Positions 1 to 8,920 of a stretch of DNA of 64,000 nt are shown here, in pieces. The position numbers and the translations under genes are program-made. The notes beneath the pieces are model-generated. The model did no database searches. It was not told the DNA's origin and saw only the letters and a list, made by a program, of their open reading frames with translations. The stretch comes from Marifrigoribacter sp965178585. Its GTDB lineage: Bacteria > Bacteroidota > Bacteroidia > Flavobacteriales > Flavobacteriaceae. The DNA lies in NCBI GenBank assembly GCA_965178585.1, contig OZ238267.1, forward strand, positions 2,232,001-2,296,000, in the 5' to 3' direction. How positions within the stretch are numbered: the stretch's first letter is position 1; every line of letters begins with the position of its first letter.

Positions 1-39
1 AACTTATTTTACTAACATTGTCAGAACAAAAAAACAAAA

Positions 40-1470
40 GTGTCAAATACTAAATACATAAAAGCTTTATCTCATCCGTTGTTTAATACGGTATCGAAAG
101 CTTCTTCATCTCTAAATATAGATAGTTACGTAATTGGTGGTTACGTACGTGATTATATTCTTGAACGTGGAGACTCTAAAGATATCGATATTGTAGCCAT
201 TGGTAGCGGAATCAATTTAGCGCAAAAAGTTTCTAGTTTATTACCTGGAAATCCTACGGTTTCTGTTTTTAAAAACTATGGAACAGCCATGTTAAAATCT
301 GAAGAAATTGAGCTAGAATTTGTAGGAGCTAGAAAGGAATCATATCAAGAAAACAGCAGAAATCCTGCGGTTGAAGAAGGAACTTTAGAAGACGACCAAA
401 ACCGAAGAGACTTTACCATAAATGCAATGGCTTTAAGTTTAAACGAAGGGACATTTGGTGATCTTTTAGATCCGTTTAATGGTATTGAAGATTTAAAAAA
501 TAAAATAATTCGAACTCCATTAGATCCAGATATAACATTCAGTGATGATCCATTACGAATGTTAAGAGCTATTCGTTTTGCCACACAGCTTCAATTTAGG
601 ATTGAAGAAAATTCATTTGAATCTATCACAAATAATGCAAAAAGAATAAAAATTATATCATCAGAACGTATCGTAGACGAGCTTCATAAAATTTTAGCTT
701 CTCCTAAACCCTCTGTAGGTTTTGCAATTTTAAATAAAGTAGGTTTGCTACCCTATATTTTACCAGAATTATCAAGTTTAAAAGGAGTTGATAGCATTGA
801 AGGTCAACGCCACAAGGATAATTTTTGGCATACCTTAGAAGTAGTAGATAACATTGCTAAAACCACAAATAATCTATGGTTACGATGGGCTGCCTTATTA
901 CACGATATTGGTAAAGCACCAACCAAAAAATTTGACAAAAAAGTAGGTTGGACTTTCCACGGACATGAATTTGTAGGCTCAAAAATGGTCTACAAATTGT
1001 TTAAACGCTTGAAAATGCCATTGAATGAAAAAATGAAATTTGTTCAGAAAATGGTTTATATGAGTTCAAGGCCTATTGTAATTGCTTCCGATGTAACCGA
1101 TAGTGCTGTTCGAAGATTGGTATTTGATGCTGGTGACCATATTGATGATTTAATGACTCTCTGTGAAGCAGATATCACGACTAAGAACCCAATTAAGTTT
1201 CAAAAATACCATAACAACTTCAAGAAAGTAAGAGAAAAAATTACTGAAGTCGAAGAAAGGGACCATATTCGTAACTTTCAACCACCAATTTCTGGAGAGG
1301 AAATCATTAAAATTTTTAATTTAAAGCCTTCTAGAAAAATTGGAATAATAAAAGATGCAATTAAAGAAGCTATTTTAGAAGGAAAAATCCCTAATGAATA
1401 TGAGGAAGCCAAACTTTTTATGCTTCAAAAAGGAAAAGATTTAGGACTAAAAATAAGTAACCATGATTGA
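40..1470 (+). CDS. cca: CCA tRNA nucleotidyltransferase with HD domain
   Basis: Adds or repairs the 3' CCA end of tRNAs in the cytoplasm. The protein has 476 residues. It opens with a class II nucleotidyltransferase head: GGYVRDYIL near residue 33, the metal-binding DIDIV near 48, and RRDFTINAMA near 123. RNA-binding helices follow, then an HD phosphohydrolase domain with LLHDIGKAP near residue 288. The start is GTG; an in-frame stop at 13-15 rules out a longer form and no ATG lies between. The next gene overlaps its end by 8 bases, so the two are probably co-transcribed. A poly(A) polymerase is the alternative reading, but the HD tail fits the CCA enzyme better. Confidence 0.9.
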   Translation: MSNTKYIKALSHPLFNTVSKASSSLNIDSYVIGGYVRDYILERGDSKDIDIVAIGSGINLAQKVSSLLPGNPTVSVFKNYGTAMLKSEEIELEFVGARKESYQENSRNPAVEEGTLEDDQNRRDFTINAMALSLNEGTFGDLLDPFNGIEDLKNKIIRTPLDPDITFSDDPLRMLRAIRFATQLQFRIEENSFESITNNAKRIKIISSERIVDELHKILASPKPSVGFAILNKVGLLPYILPELSSLKGVDSIEGQRHKDNFWHTLEVVDNIAKTTNNLWLRWAALLHDIGKAPTKKFDKKVGWTFHGHEFVGSKMVYKLFKRLKMPLNEKMKFVQKMVYMSSRPIVIASDVTDSAVRRLVFDAGDHIDDLMTLCEADITTKNPIKFQKYHNNFKKVREKITEVEERDHIRNFQPPISGEEIIKIFNLKPSRKIGIIKDAIKEAILEGKIPNEYEEAKLFMLQKGKDLGLKISNHD

Positions 1471-2014
1471 TTTACGCTTAGAATCAGACCGATTAATAAT
1501 TCGACCATTTCAAATTGAAGATTTAGAAGCCATGTTCGAATTAAATTCAAATCCAATTGTTCAAAAATATACGGGAGATGTTTTAGTTGAATCGTTAGAA
1601 CAGACTAAAGATATGCTAGAGAATGTTGTTTTTGAAGATTATAAAAAGCACGGTTATGGAAGATTAGCTGTTATTTATAAGCCAGAGAATAAACTTATTG
1701 GTTTTACAGGAATTAAATATTTGCCCGAAACCGGAGGTGATTCCGATTTAGGATATCGTTTTTTACCAGAATATTGGGGAAAAGGGATTGCTACAGAATC
1801 TTCTAAAATGTCTTTAGAACTAGGTTTTAAAAAACTTAATTTAAAGAAAATTATAGGTTTTACCGAAATTGAAAATCTTGCTTCTACTCGTGTTTTGGAG
1901 AAAATGGGGTTTAAAATAACAAAAGTAGACTTTTATCCTGGTGAAGAAAATACCCCAGGTAAAAAACCTGTTCAATGGTTTGAGTTAACAAATGAAGATT
2001 ATGAAAGACAATAA
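1463..2014 (+). CDS. GNAT family N-acetyltransferase (RimJ/RimL-like)
   Basis: Predicted acetyl-CoA-dependent N-acetyltransferase of 183 residues. It opens with the RimJ/RimL-type strand LRLESDRLIIRPF. The acetyl-CoA loop is represented by YWGKGIATES near residue 107, and NLASTRVLEKMGF near 140 is the typical C-terminal part of the fold. The substrate (ribosomal protein, small amine or antibiotic) cannot be told from sequence. It overlaps both neighbours, by 8 bases upstream and 23 downstream, so it sits inside a translationally coupled run with cca and the heme A synthase. Confidence 0.85.
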   Translation: MIDLRLESDRLIIRPFQIEDLEAMFELNSNPIVQKYTGDVLVESLEQTKDMLENVVFEDYKKHGYGRLAVIYKPENKLIGFTGIKYLPETGGDSDLGYRFLPEYWGKGIATESSKMSLELGFKKLNLKKIIGFTEIENLASTRVLEKMGFKITKVDFYPGEENTPGKKPVQWFELTNEDYERQ

Positions 2015-3014
2015 AAAAGTTATTTATTGGCTTTTAACTGGTTGCCTATTAATCTTCATTATGGTTGTTGTAGGTGGTATAACAAGATTAACTCATTCTG
2101 GTTTGTCAATTTCTAATTATAAATTAATATCTGGTACAATACCTCCAATGAACGATGTTGAATGGCAAGAAGCATTTGATCTTTATAAACAATATCCAGA
2201 ATATCAAAAATTAAATAATCATTTTACAATTCAAGATTTTAAAGACATCTTTTTCTGGGAATGGTTGCATCGATTTATTGGACGTTTTATAGGAATTGTC
2301 TTTATAATACCTTTTTTATATTTTCTAATAAAAAAACAACTAACCAAATCTACAATTAAAAAGTCCCTCCTACTTCTTACTCTAGGAGGTTTTCAGGGTT
2401 TTTTAGGCTGGTATATGGTAAAAAGTGGTTTAGTGGATATCCCTGATGTTAGCCATTATCGTTTAGCCTTGCATTTAACAACTGCTTTTATCACTTTTAG
2501 TTTTGCATTATGGATTGCATTAGATATTAATTTTCCTAAAAAGAAAACAATAAATAAACCCTTAAGAAATCTTATAAGGTTTTCATATGCATTATTGATA
2601 ATTCAGATCATTTGGGGTGCTTTTGTAGCGGGATTAGATGCTGGTTTTTTACATAATCAATGGCCATTAATGAATGATGGTAAGTTAATTCACGAAACAG
2701 TTTATACAGAGCAAACTCCGTTCCTTAAAAACTTTGTAGAAGGTAAAAGTGGCGTTCAGTTTATACATCGTTATTTAGCTTATATAGTAGTAGGCTTGAT
2801 GGTATTGATTTGGTTTAAAGCAAAAAAGATAACTTTAACTAGTCTTCAGACAAAATCCATAAACTCATTACTTTTAATAGTTTTACTTCAATTTATATTG
2901 GGAGTATTAACCTTAATGTTTCAAGTTCCTGTTCTTTTAGGCGTTCTACATCAAGTAGTTGCATTTTTCTTATTGGCAGTAATGACATTAGTTTTACATC
3001 GTTTTAGTAAATAA
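1992..3014 (+). CDS. ctaA: Heme A synthase, COX15/CtaA family
   Basis: Integral membrane enzyme that oxidises heme O to heme A for cytochrome c oxidase. The protein has 340 residues and about eight hydrophobic helices. It carries the COX15-type signature GGITRLTHSGLSIS near residue 28, followed by the region with PPMNDVEWQEAF. Conserved heme-ligand histidines are seen in WLHRFIGR (near 92), in the HYRLALHLT helix, in FIHRYLAY and in LGVLHQVVAF. Two ATGs are possible, at 1992 and 2001; the second shortens the overlap with the acetyltransferase gene to 14 bases. Length and the single-unit architecture match the bacterial and mitochondrial COX15 group. Confidence 0.93.
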   Translation: MKIMKDNKKVIYWLLTGCLLIFIMVVVGGITRLTHSGLSISNYKLISGTIPPMNDVEWQEAFDLYKQYPEYQKLNNHFTIQDFKDIFFWEWLHRFIGRFIGIVFIIPFLYFLIKKQLTKSTIKKSLLLLTLGGFQGFLGWYMVKSGLVDIPDVSHYRLALHLTTAFITFSFALWIALDINFPKKKTINKPLRNLIRFSYALLIIQIIWGAFVAGLDAGFLHNQWPLMNDGKLIHETVYTEQTPFLKNFVEGKSGVQFIHRYLAYIVVGLMVLIWFKAKKITLTSLQTKSINSLLLIVLLQFILGVLTLMFQVPVLLGVLHQVVAFFLLAVMTLVLHRFSK

Positions 3015-3057
3015 AAAAAACTTATTAACTCTTCCTATTTAAATCTTAACTCTTGTA

Positions 3058-3065
3058 TATCTTTG
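3058..3065 (+). promoter_or_regulatory. Candidate -7 box upstream of the pRiA4b ORF-3-like gene
   Basis: TATCTTTG matches the Bacteroidota -7 consensus TAnnTTTG and lies 19 bases before the ATG at 3085. I see no TTG at the expected distance upstream, so this is a one-box call. Confidence 0.4.
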
Positions 3066-3084
3066 CAGACTTAATTATTTTATC

Positions 3085-3597
3085 ATGATTTATCGATTCA
3101 GAGTTATTTTAGATGCAAAAGAAGATGTTTTTCGAGATATCGAAATTGATTCAGAAAACACTTTAGAAGAATTTCACAATAGTATTACCCAATCTTTTGG
3201 TTTTGAAGGAAATGAAATGGCCTCCTTTTATGTAAGTAATGAACAATGGGAACAAGGCGAGGAAATTGCTTTATTTGATTTGAGTGAAGGAGTGGATAGC
3301 ATTCGAATTATGAATGAAACATCAATAGATGATGTTACTCATAGGGAACAACCAAGACTTTTATATGTTTATGATTTTTTAAGTATGTGGACATTTTTGG
3401 TAGAATTGGCTGATACCGCTGATGCAGACCCTGATCAAACTTATCCAAATTTAATGTTTGCACATGGAGTTTTACCAGATGAAGCTCCAGATAAAGAATT
3501 TAAAGCTGAAAGAATGGAAGATGATGATGAGAATTTTGATGAGGATTTAGATCCTGAAGATTATGAGGATTTAGATTTTAATGAAAATTGGAATTAA
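3085..3597 (+). CDS. pRiA4b ORF-3-like protein
   Basis: A 170-residue acidic cytoplasmic protein of the plasmid pRiA4b ORF-3-like family, sometimes labelled IS1096 TnpR-like. The first 130 residues form the conserved alpha/beta domain, beginning MIYRFRVILDAKEDVFRDIEI and including the SFGFEGNEMASFYVS segment. The tail from about residue 143 is almost entirely Asp and Glu. The molecular function is unknown. Despite the transposon-derived family name, nothing mobile is seen nearby and the gene looks like an ordinary chromosomal resident of this phylum. Confidence 0.75.
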   Translation: MIYRFRVILDAKEDVFRDIEIDSENTLEEFHNSITQSFGFEGNEMASFYVSNEQWEQGEEIALFDLSEGVDSIRIMNETSIDDVTHREQPRLLYVYDFLSMWTFLVELADTADADPDQTYPNLMFAHGVLPDEAPDKEFKAERMEDDDENFDEDLDPEDYEDLDFNENWN

Positions 3598-3638
3598 GAC
3601 CTCAAAAAAACTACAAATTAAATACCTAAAACTACTAA

Positions 3639-4697
3639 ATGATTAACTTATTCGGTGCACACATTACTTCTCTTTCTATTCATAGAGTTGGAAATAAAAT
3701 TAATAATGAACCAATTTTTCTTTCAGATGATATATATAAAGCAGATGATGAGTTAACTCCATTATTAAAAGAGTATTTTCTGAAACCATTTAGAGAAAAA
3801 GAAGAGAATTACTTTCAATTTACACACGAATCAGACTTAGAGTTTCATGAATTATTTTCAATTTCATCTAAAATATTTGATGCACCAAATATAATCCACG
3901 AGCAAAGTAAAATAATTGCTAAATATTTATACGATCAATCATTACATCCACATATTAAACCTGGAGAAGTATATATAGTCCATTTTGAAAACGTTCAAAT
4001 TGATAATGAAAAAGTCGATGCAATAGGCATTTTTAAATCTGAAATAAAACAAGACTTCCTTCAATTTGCTGAAAAAGAAAATCAGTTAGAAGCTAATTTA
4101 CAGCATGGTGTTAATTTAAATAAACTGGATAAAGGGTGTTTAATTTTTAATGCTAAAAAAGAAGAAGGTTATAAAATTTTATCGGTTGATAGTAATCGTT
4201 ATGATACTCGTTATTGGTTAGAATCTTTTCTTGGAGTAGATGCATTTGAAGATGAAAATTTTTACACAAAAAAGTATTTAAAATTTTGTCAAGATTTTGC
4301 AAAAGATGTTGTTCTCCCTGCTGAAGACAAAAAAGAAGAAGTTCTTTTCATGAATCGTGCAGTAAATCATTTTGCTAAAAATGATGCTTTCGAAGAATCT
4401 CTTTTTATCAATGAAGTTATTGATAATCCAGATTTAGTTCCTGAATTCAATCATTACAAAACCGAACAAGCCCCTAAATACAAAATAGAGGATTTAACAG
4501 AATTTCCTATTGCAAATACTGCTGTAACAGCAGCTCGTAAGAAAATTAAAAATGTAATTAATTTGGATACGAATATTCAAATTAAATTAGATTTTATAAA
4601 CCCTGAGAGTGCAGATAGATTTGTAGAAAAGGGATGGGACGAAGAAAAACAAATGTATTACTACTTGGTTTACTTTAATAAAGAACAAAAAACTTAG
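3639..4697 (+). CDS. Nucleoid-associated protein, NdpA/YejK family
   Basis: A 352-residue protein of the NdpA (37 kDa nucleoid-associated) family, thought to bind the bacterial chromosome. The N-terminal segment INLFGAHITSLSIHRVGNK and the later KGCLIFNAKKEEGYKILSVD strand are characteristic. The central stretch DTRYWLESFLGVDAFEDEN is also typical of the family. It lies 41 bases after the pRiA4b-type gene and may share its promoter. Bacteroidota homologues are usually about this length. Its exact role in nucleoid structure is not established. Confidence 0.8.
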   Translation: MINLFGAHITSLSIHRVGNKINNEPIFLSDDIYKADDELTPLLKEYFLKPFREKEENYFQFTHESDLEFHELFSISSKIFDAPNIIHEQSKIIAKYLYDQSLHPHIKPGEVYIVHFENVQIDNEKVDAIGIFKSEIKQDFLQFAEKENQLEANLQHGVNLNKLDKGCLIFNAKKEEGYKILSVDSNRYDTRYWLESFLGVDAFEDENFYTKKYLKFCQDFAKDVVLPAEDKKEEVLFMNRAVNHFAKNDAFEESLFINEVIDNPDLVPEFNHYKTEQAPKYKIEDLTEFPIANTAVTAARKKIKNVINLDTNIQIKLDFINPESADRFVEKGWDEEKQMYYYLVYFNKEQKT

Positions 4698-4791
4698 TAC
4701 GTTTTATTTTTAAATATTTTAATCCAAAAATCTTTACAAAATACTATTAAGAAATAGATTGCGTTTTAAAAAGAACTAATCTCATTTCTTT

Positions 4792-5655
4792 ATGAAAAAC
4801 ATTTTTCTTGCAATTATAGCTATTAGTATACTTTCTAGTAGTAAACCTAGTCTAACTATTTATGATTTAAAGACTGCCATTGAAAAAAACATGGTTTCTT
4901 GTGCTTTTAATGGAAATTTTGAAAGCCCTCATTATTACCAACCTTTAAATATTGAAATCACTAATCTTACCAATAAAGAGATTTCTATAAAGGTCCCAAA
5001 TGGGTTAAAATTCATTTCAGATTCTACAGATATTCAAGATGTGATTATCACTCAAGAAGAACTCATTGCACTCACTCCTTCTCAAAAAGAAACAAAATCA
5101 TTATTTGCAATGTGTATTCAACAAAACAATTCTGCACCCTTCGAAGGAGCAACTTATCATATTGGAAATTTAGCTACAGGAAATTTAAATAAACTCACCC
5201 ATGAAATTGAAAAGAATAAAACTTTTAATACGCTTGGGCAATACTCTATATGGGCATTAACAAATAAACATCCGCTTGAAGAAATAGATGGTTTTGATAA
5301 AAAAGAAGCTACTCATTATCAAAAATATATTGCAAATCTTTTAAACATTAAACCTCCCGTTAAGCAACCAGAAAATTATAAAACTTATTATGAAAGAACT
5401 ACAACAATATCTAGAAGTGTTGAAGGGAATTTTAAATACAAAATTCACAATCAATCCAATGTAACAATTGGATTGTTTAACGAGCAGGATATAATTGTAA
5501 GAGAATTATACAACAACCCGTCTAAAAAACCAGGCTATCATCATTTTAAATATGCTTTTGACCTTGAAACTTATCAAGATCCAAGATATTATGTTAGGTT
5601 AATAATTGATGGGAAAATTAAAGTCAATCTTAAAATAGAACCAAGAAAATCATAA
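4792..5655 (+). CDS. Conserved secreted protein of unknown function
   Basis: I do not recognise this 287-residue protein. A hydrophobic start (IFLAIIAISILSSS) looks like a Sec signal peptide with possible cleavage near residue 17. The mature part seems to hold a small beta-rich domain (about 50-150). A second segment with YYERTTTISRSVEGNFKYKI near 200 and a C-terminal beta-strand region to 285 follow. Only two cysteines occur in the mature part, with no lipobox. It has its own 94-base upstream gap and stands alone before uvrB. No catalytic motif is evident. Confidence 0.6.
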   Translation: MKNIFLAIIAISILSSSKPSLTIYDLKTAIEKNMVSCAFNGNFESPHYYQPLNIEITNLTNKEISIKVPNGLKFISDSTDIQDVIITQEELIALTPSQKETKSLFAMCIQQNNSAPFEGATYHIGNLATGNLNKLTHEIEKNKTFNTLGQYSIWALTNKHPLEEIDGFDKKEATHYQKYIANLLNIKPPVKQPENYKTYYERTTTISRSVEGNFKYKIHNQSNVTIGLFNEQDIIVRELYNNPSKKPGYHHFKYAFDLETYQDPRYYVRLIIDGKIKVNLKIEPRKS

Positions 5656-5720
5656 TTTCCATATTAAAATAAGATTCAAACTTTAGATTTCATTTAAATT
5701 TGAGATTGAGTTTCAATACA

Positions 5721-5747
5721 TTGATCTTTCTCTTTTATGTACCTTTG
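5721..5747 (+). promoter_or_regulatory. uvrB promoter (TTG / TACCTTTG)
   Basis: A TTG at 5721-5723 and TACCTTTG at 5740-5747 are separated by 16 bases, fitting the Bacteroidota -33/-7 pattern at the short end of the usual spacing. The -7 box ends 8 bases before the uvrB ATG, so the leader must be very short or almost absent. Confidence 0.5.
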
Positions 5748-5755
5748 CATTCGCT

Positions 5756-7759
5756 ATGAAATTCAAAATTGAATCAGATTTTAAACCAACAGGAGATCAA
5801 CCTGAAGCCATAAAACAATTGGTTGAGGGAATTAATTCTGGAGAAACTCACCAAACACTTTTAGGTGTTACGGGAAGTGGTAAAACTTTTTCTGTTGCCA
5901 ATGTAATTGAGCAAGTAGAAAAACCCACACTAATTTTAGCTCATAACAAAACCCTTGCAGCACAGTTATTCTCAGAATTCAAACAGTTTTTTCCTAATAA
6001 TGCAGTTGAATATTTTGTTTCCTATTACGATTATTATCAGCCAGAAGCTTATATCCCTTCAAGTGGATTATACATAGAAAAGGATCTTTCTATCAACGAT
6101 GAGATAGAAAAAATGAGGCTAAGTACTACTTCTTCACTACTATCAGGTAGACGCGATGTGATTGTAGTTGCTTCAGTATCTTGTTTATATGGTATTGGAA
6201 ATCCTACTGAATTTCAAAAAAACATCATAAAGCTTCGAAAAGGACAAATAATCACTCGAACAAAATTATTACACAATCTAGTACAAAGTCTTTATTCTAG
6301 AACTGAAGCGGAGTTTCATCATGGAAATTTCCGAATCAAAGGAGACACCGTTGATGTGTTCCCAAGTTATGCAGATGATGCATTCAGAATTCATTTTTTT
6401 GGAGATGAAATTGAAGAAATTGAAGTTTTCGATGCACAAACCAATGAGGTTTTAGAAAAATATGAATTATTAAATATTTATCCTGCTAATATGTTTGTGA
6501 CCTCTCCAGACATACTACAAGAGGCTATCATTGATATACAAGATGATTTAACAAAACAATTAGCATATTTTAAAGAAATAGGAAAACATCTTGAAGCAAA
6601 AAGGTTGGAGGAACGAACCAATTTTGATTTAGAGATGATTCGGGAATTAGGATATTGTAGTGGAATTGAAAACTATTCAAGATATTTAGACAAACGTCAA
6701 CCTGGAACTAGACCATTCTGTCTATTAGATTTTTTCCCTGACGATTATTTAATGATTGTTGATGAAAGTCATGTTTCCATCCCTCAAGTTTCTGCTATGT
6801 ATGGAGGAGACCGTTCTCGAAAAGAAAATTTAGTGGAATATGGTTTTAGGTTACCTGCTGCAATGGATAATCGTCCATTAAAATTTGATGAATTTGCAAT
6901 GATGCAAAATCAAGTTATTTATATTAGTGCAACTCCTGCAGATTACGAATTAGAAAAAAGTGGAGGAGTATATGTAGAGCAAATAATTCGCCCAACGGGT
7001 TTATTAGATCCTCCAATTGAAGTGCGACCAAGTTTAAATCAAATAGATGATTTATTAGAAGAAATTCAATTAAGGATTGAAAAAGATGAACGTGTTTTAG
7101 TTACAACGTTAACTAAAAGAATGGCAGAGGAACTTACCAAATACATGTCGAGAATTCAAATACGCTGTAGGTATATACATAGTGATGTAGATACATTGGA
7201 ACGGGTTGAGATAATGCAAGATTTACGATTAGGTTTGTTTGATGTTTTGGTAGGAGTTAACCTATTAAGAGAAGGTTTGGATTTACCTGAAGTATCCCTA
7301 GTAGCCATATTAGATGCAGATAAAGAAGGTTTTTTACGTTCTGCAAGATCATTAACCCAGACTGTGGGTCGAGCTGCCAGAAACCTAAATGGTAAAGCAA
7401 TCATGTATGCAGATAAAATTACTAAAAGCATGCAGGTTACTATTTATGCAACTAATTATAGGCGGGAAAAACAAATAGCATATAATACTAAACATAACAT
7501 CACTCCTACCGCAATTAAAAAATCATTCGAAAATGCTTTAGTAAAATCAAAAGAGGAAGCATATACATTTGAACATTTCGATAATTTAGCTGCAGAATCT
7601 GAAAATGAATACTTAACAAAACCTCAGCTTGAAAAGAAAATTAGAGAATCTAGAAAAGCTATGGAAAAAGCTGCTAAAGAATTAGATTTTATGGCTGCTG
7701 CAAAATTAAGAGATGCTATTAAACGTTTTCAAAAAGAATTAGATTTATTAAAAAAATAA
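5756..7759 (+). CDS. uvrB: Excinuclease ABC subunit B
   Basis: DNA damage-recognition helicase of nucleotide excision repair; it receives the lesion from UvrA and recruits UvrC. The protein has 667 residues, normal for UvrB. Walker A is GVTGSGKT at residues 37-44. The beta-hairpin region with YYDYYQPEAYIP follows near 92. The helicase motif near 338 is DESHVSIPQVSAMYGGDRSR. Motifs V and VI (GVNLLREGLDLPE, QTVGRAARN) lie near 500-545. The C-terminal UVR motif (KLEKKIRESRKAMEKAAKEL-type helix pair) is at about 625-665. The next gene begins 4 bases after the stop, so uvrB and rluF are probably one transcript. Confidence 0.98.
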   Translation: MKFKIESDFKPTGDQPEAIKQLVEGINSGETHQTLLGVTGSGKTFSVANVIEQVEKPTLILAHNKTLAAQLFSEFKQFFPNNAVEYFVSYYDYYQPEAYIPSSGLYIEKDLSINDEIEKMRLSTTSSLLSGRRDVIVVASVSCLYGIGNPTEFQKNIIKLRKGQIITRTKLLHNLVQSLYSRTEAEFHHGNFRIKGDTVDVFPSYADDAFRIHFFGDEIEEIEVFDAQTNEVLEKYELLNIYPANMFVTSPDILQEAIIDIQDDLTKQLAYFKEIGKHLEAKRLEERTNFDLEMIRELGYCSGIENYSRYLDKRQPGTRPFCLLDFFPDDYLMIVDESHVSIPQVSAMYGGDRSRKENLVEYGFRLPAAMDNRPLKFDEFAMMQNQVIYISATPADYELEKSGGVYVEQIIRPTGLLDPPIEVRPSLNQIDDLLEEIQLRIEKDERVLVTTLTKRMAEELTKYMSRIQIRCRYIHSDVDTLERVEIMQDLRLGLFDVLVGVNLLREGLDLPEVSLVAILDADKEGFLRSARSLTQTVGRAARNLNGKAIMYADKITKSMQVTIYATNYRREKQIAYNTKHNITPTAIKKSFENALVKSKEEAYTFEHFDNLAAESENEYLTKPQLEKKIRESRKAMEKAAKELDFMAAAKLRDAIKRFQKELDLLKK

Positions 7760-7763
7760 GATA

Positions 7764-8510
7764 ATGGATTATCACCCAGATTCAAAAAGGTTAAACAAAG
7801 CAATCAGTGACAGTGGTTTTTGTTCTAGACGACAAGCAGATAAATATATTGAGCAAGGACGTGTATCTGTCAATGGAGAAGTTGCTACTTTAGGAGATAG
7901 AGTGATGCCAGACGATTCCATTAAAGTAAACGATCAATCCATTACAAAAAATGAAAACCTTGTTTATATAGCTTTAAATAAACCCGTAGGAATCACTTGT
8001 ACCACAGATAGACGAATTGAAGGAAACGTAGTTGATTTCATTAATCATGAAGAACGGATTTTTCATATTGGAAGATTAGACAAACCAAGTGAAGGTTTAT
8101 TATTAATGACCAATGATGGTGATATTGTAAATAAAATATTAAGAGCAGGGAATCAACACGAAAAAGAATACATCGTTAAGGTAGATCGAAGAATTACGGA
8201 TGACTTTTTAAAAAGAATGAGTTCAGGAGTACCTATATTAGAAACGGTAACAAAAAAGTGTGAAGTAGAAAAAGTAGGTCGTTATGTATTTAAAATAACC
8301 TTAATTCAAGGTTTAAATCGTCAAATACGAAGAATGTGTGAGCATTTAGGCTACGAAGTTGTTACCTTAAAGCGTTTACGAATAATGAATATTCATTTAG
8401 GAAATTTACCTTTAGGAGAATGGCGTGATTTAACAGAAAAAGAATTGAATGATTTAAAATATTCTTTAGGAGATTCATTAAATATTTCTGAAAAACAAAG
8501 AGGAAAGTAA
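7764..8510 (+). CDS. rluF: 23S rRNA pseudouridine synthase, RluF type
   Basis: Converts a uridine of 23S rRNA to pseudouridine (U2604 in the E. coli enzyme). The 248-residue protein has an N-terminal S4 RNA-binding domain (residues 7-55, SGFCSRRQADKYIEQGRVSV). The RsuA/RluB/E/F catalytic domain follows, with the nucleophilic Asp106 in HIGRLDKPSEGLLLMTNDG. The QHEKEYIVKVD and GLNRQIRRMCEHLGY segments are typical of the RluF branch. It follows uvrB by 4 bases. The close relatives RluB and RluE are possible, but QIRRMCEHLGYEVVTLKR is most like RluF. Confidence 0.88.
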   Translation: MDYHPDSKRLNKAISDSGFCSRRQADKYIEQGRVSVNGEVATLGDRVMPDDSIKVNDQSITKNENLVYIALNKPVGITCTTDRRIEGNVVDFINHEERIFHIGRLDKPSEGLLLMTNDGDIVNKILRAGNQHEKEYIVKVDRRITDDFLKRMSSGVPILETVTKKCEVEKVGRYVFKITLIQGLNRQIRRMCEHLGYEVVTLKRLRIMNIHLGNLPLGEWRDLTEKELNDLKYSLGDSLNISEKQRGK

Positions 8511-8516
8511 AGGATA

Positions 8517-8683
8517 TAAAAAAACCACGTATCGATTGAGTAATACGTGGCTATATCAACTAACTAACCAAATTAAATTTCAATTATGAAATCTCAACCA
8601 TTTTCTTTATATCTTCTGTGTATTATTTATTAAAACACACTTAAATGATTTCATATTTTTTATAAAGATAAAACCTTTATTTG
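8517..8683 (-). ncRNA. Candidate small RNA, minus strand
   Basis: On the minus strand a -7 box TATATTTG (8697-8690) is preceded by a TTG (8716-8714) with 16 bases between. About 135 bases downstream an 8-bp hairpin (arms CCACGTAT and ATACGTGG, 8525-8550) is followed by seven T, so a transcript of about 165 nt would be bounded at both ends. On the plus strand that hairpin has no T-run, which argues it serves the minus strand. The only reading frame inside is a 15-codon one at 8607-8654, probably fortuitous. No known RNA family was recognised. Confidence 0.3.
8525..8550 (-). terminator. Intrinsic terminator, minus strand
   Basis: Perfect 8-bp inverted repeat CCACGTAT...ATACGTGG with a 10-base loop. 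Seven A on the plus strand at 8518-8524 give a T-run on the minus strand. It does not fit a plus-strand terminator for rluF. Confidence 0.5.
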
Positions 8684-8860
8684 AATGTGCAAATATATTA
8701 TATTTTTATTATTCAAGCATACTATTTTATAATTATAACTATCACATTAACATATATTTACAAAACTTTAACATAATAATAAGTATACGAATTATATTTT
8801 CAGTATTCTATTACAAGCTTACAATGAGCTGATGATAATTACTTTATTATTAACATAAAA

Positions 8861-8897
8861 AACTCGTTTCCAAATTGTTGAAAACGAGTTTTTTTTT
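8861..8897. terminator. Bidirectional terminator
   Basis: Arms AACTCGTTT (8861-8869) and AAACGAGTT (8882-8890) form a 9-bp stem. T-rich tails occur on both strands (8889-8897 on plus, 8855-8862 on minus). It lies 24 bases past the stop of the minus-strand secreted-protein gene and would end that transcript. Confidence 0.7.
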
Positions 8898-8920
8898 AAT
8901 TGAGCTTGATTAATGCTAAA

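Larger units (their letters stand above)
8511..8920. other. Intergenic stretch between rluF and a secreted-protein gene
   Basis: About 410 bases without a protein gene of normal length. It holds two hairpin terminators (8525-8550 and 8861-8890) and, between them on the minus strand, a candidate promoter and small transcript, listed separately. The rest is A+T-rich DNA in which I see no further structure. Confidence 0.6.

Noticed and set aside
3085..3597. Transposon resolvase (TnpR) because of the family label
   Set aside because: There is no resolvase catalytic serine motif and no element ends; the protein is a pRiA4b ORF-3-like chromosomal gene.
8586..8633. 15-codon reading frame on the plus strand after rluF
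   Set aside because: No promoter or ribosome site supports it, and it lies antisense to the candidate small RNA.
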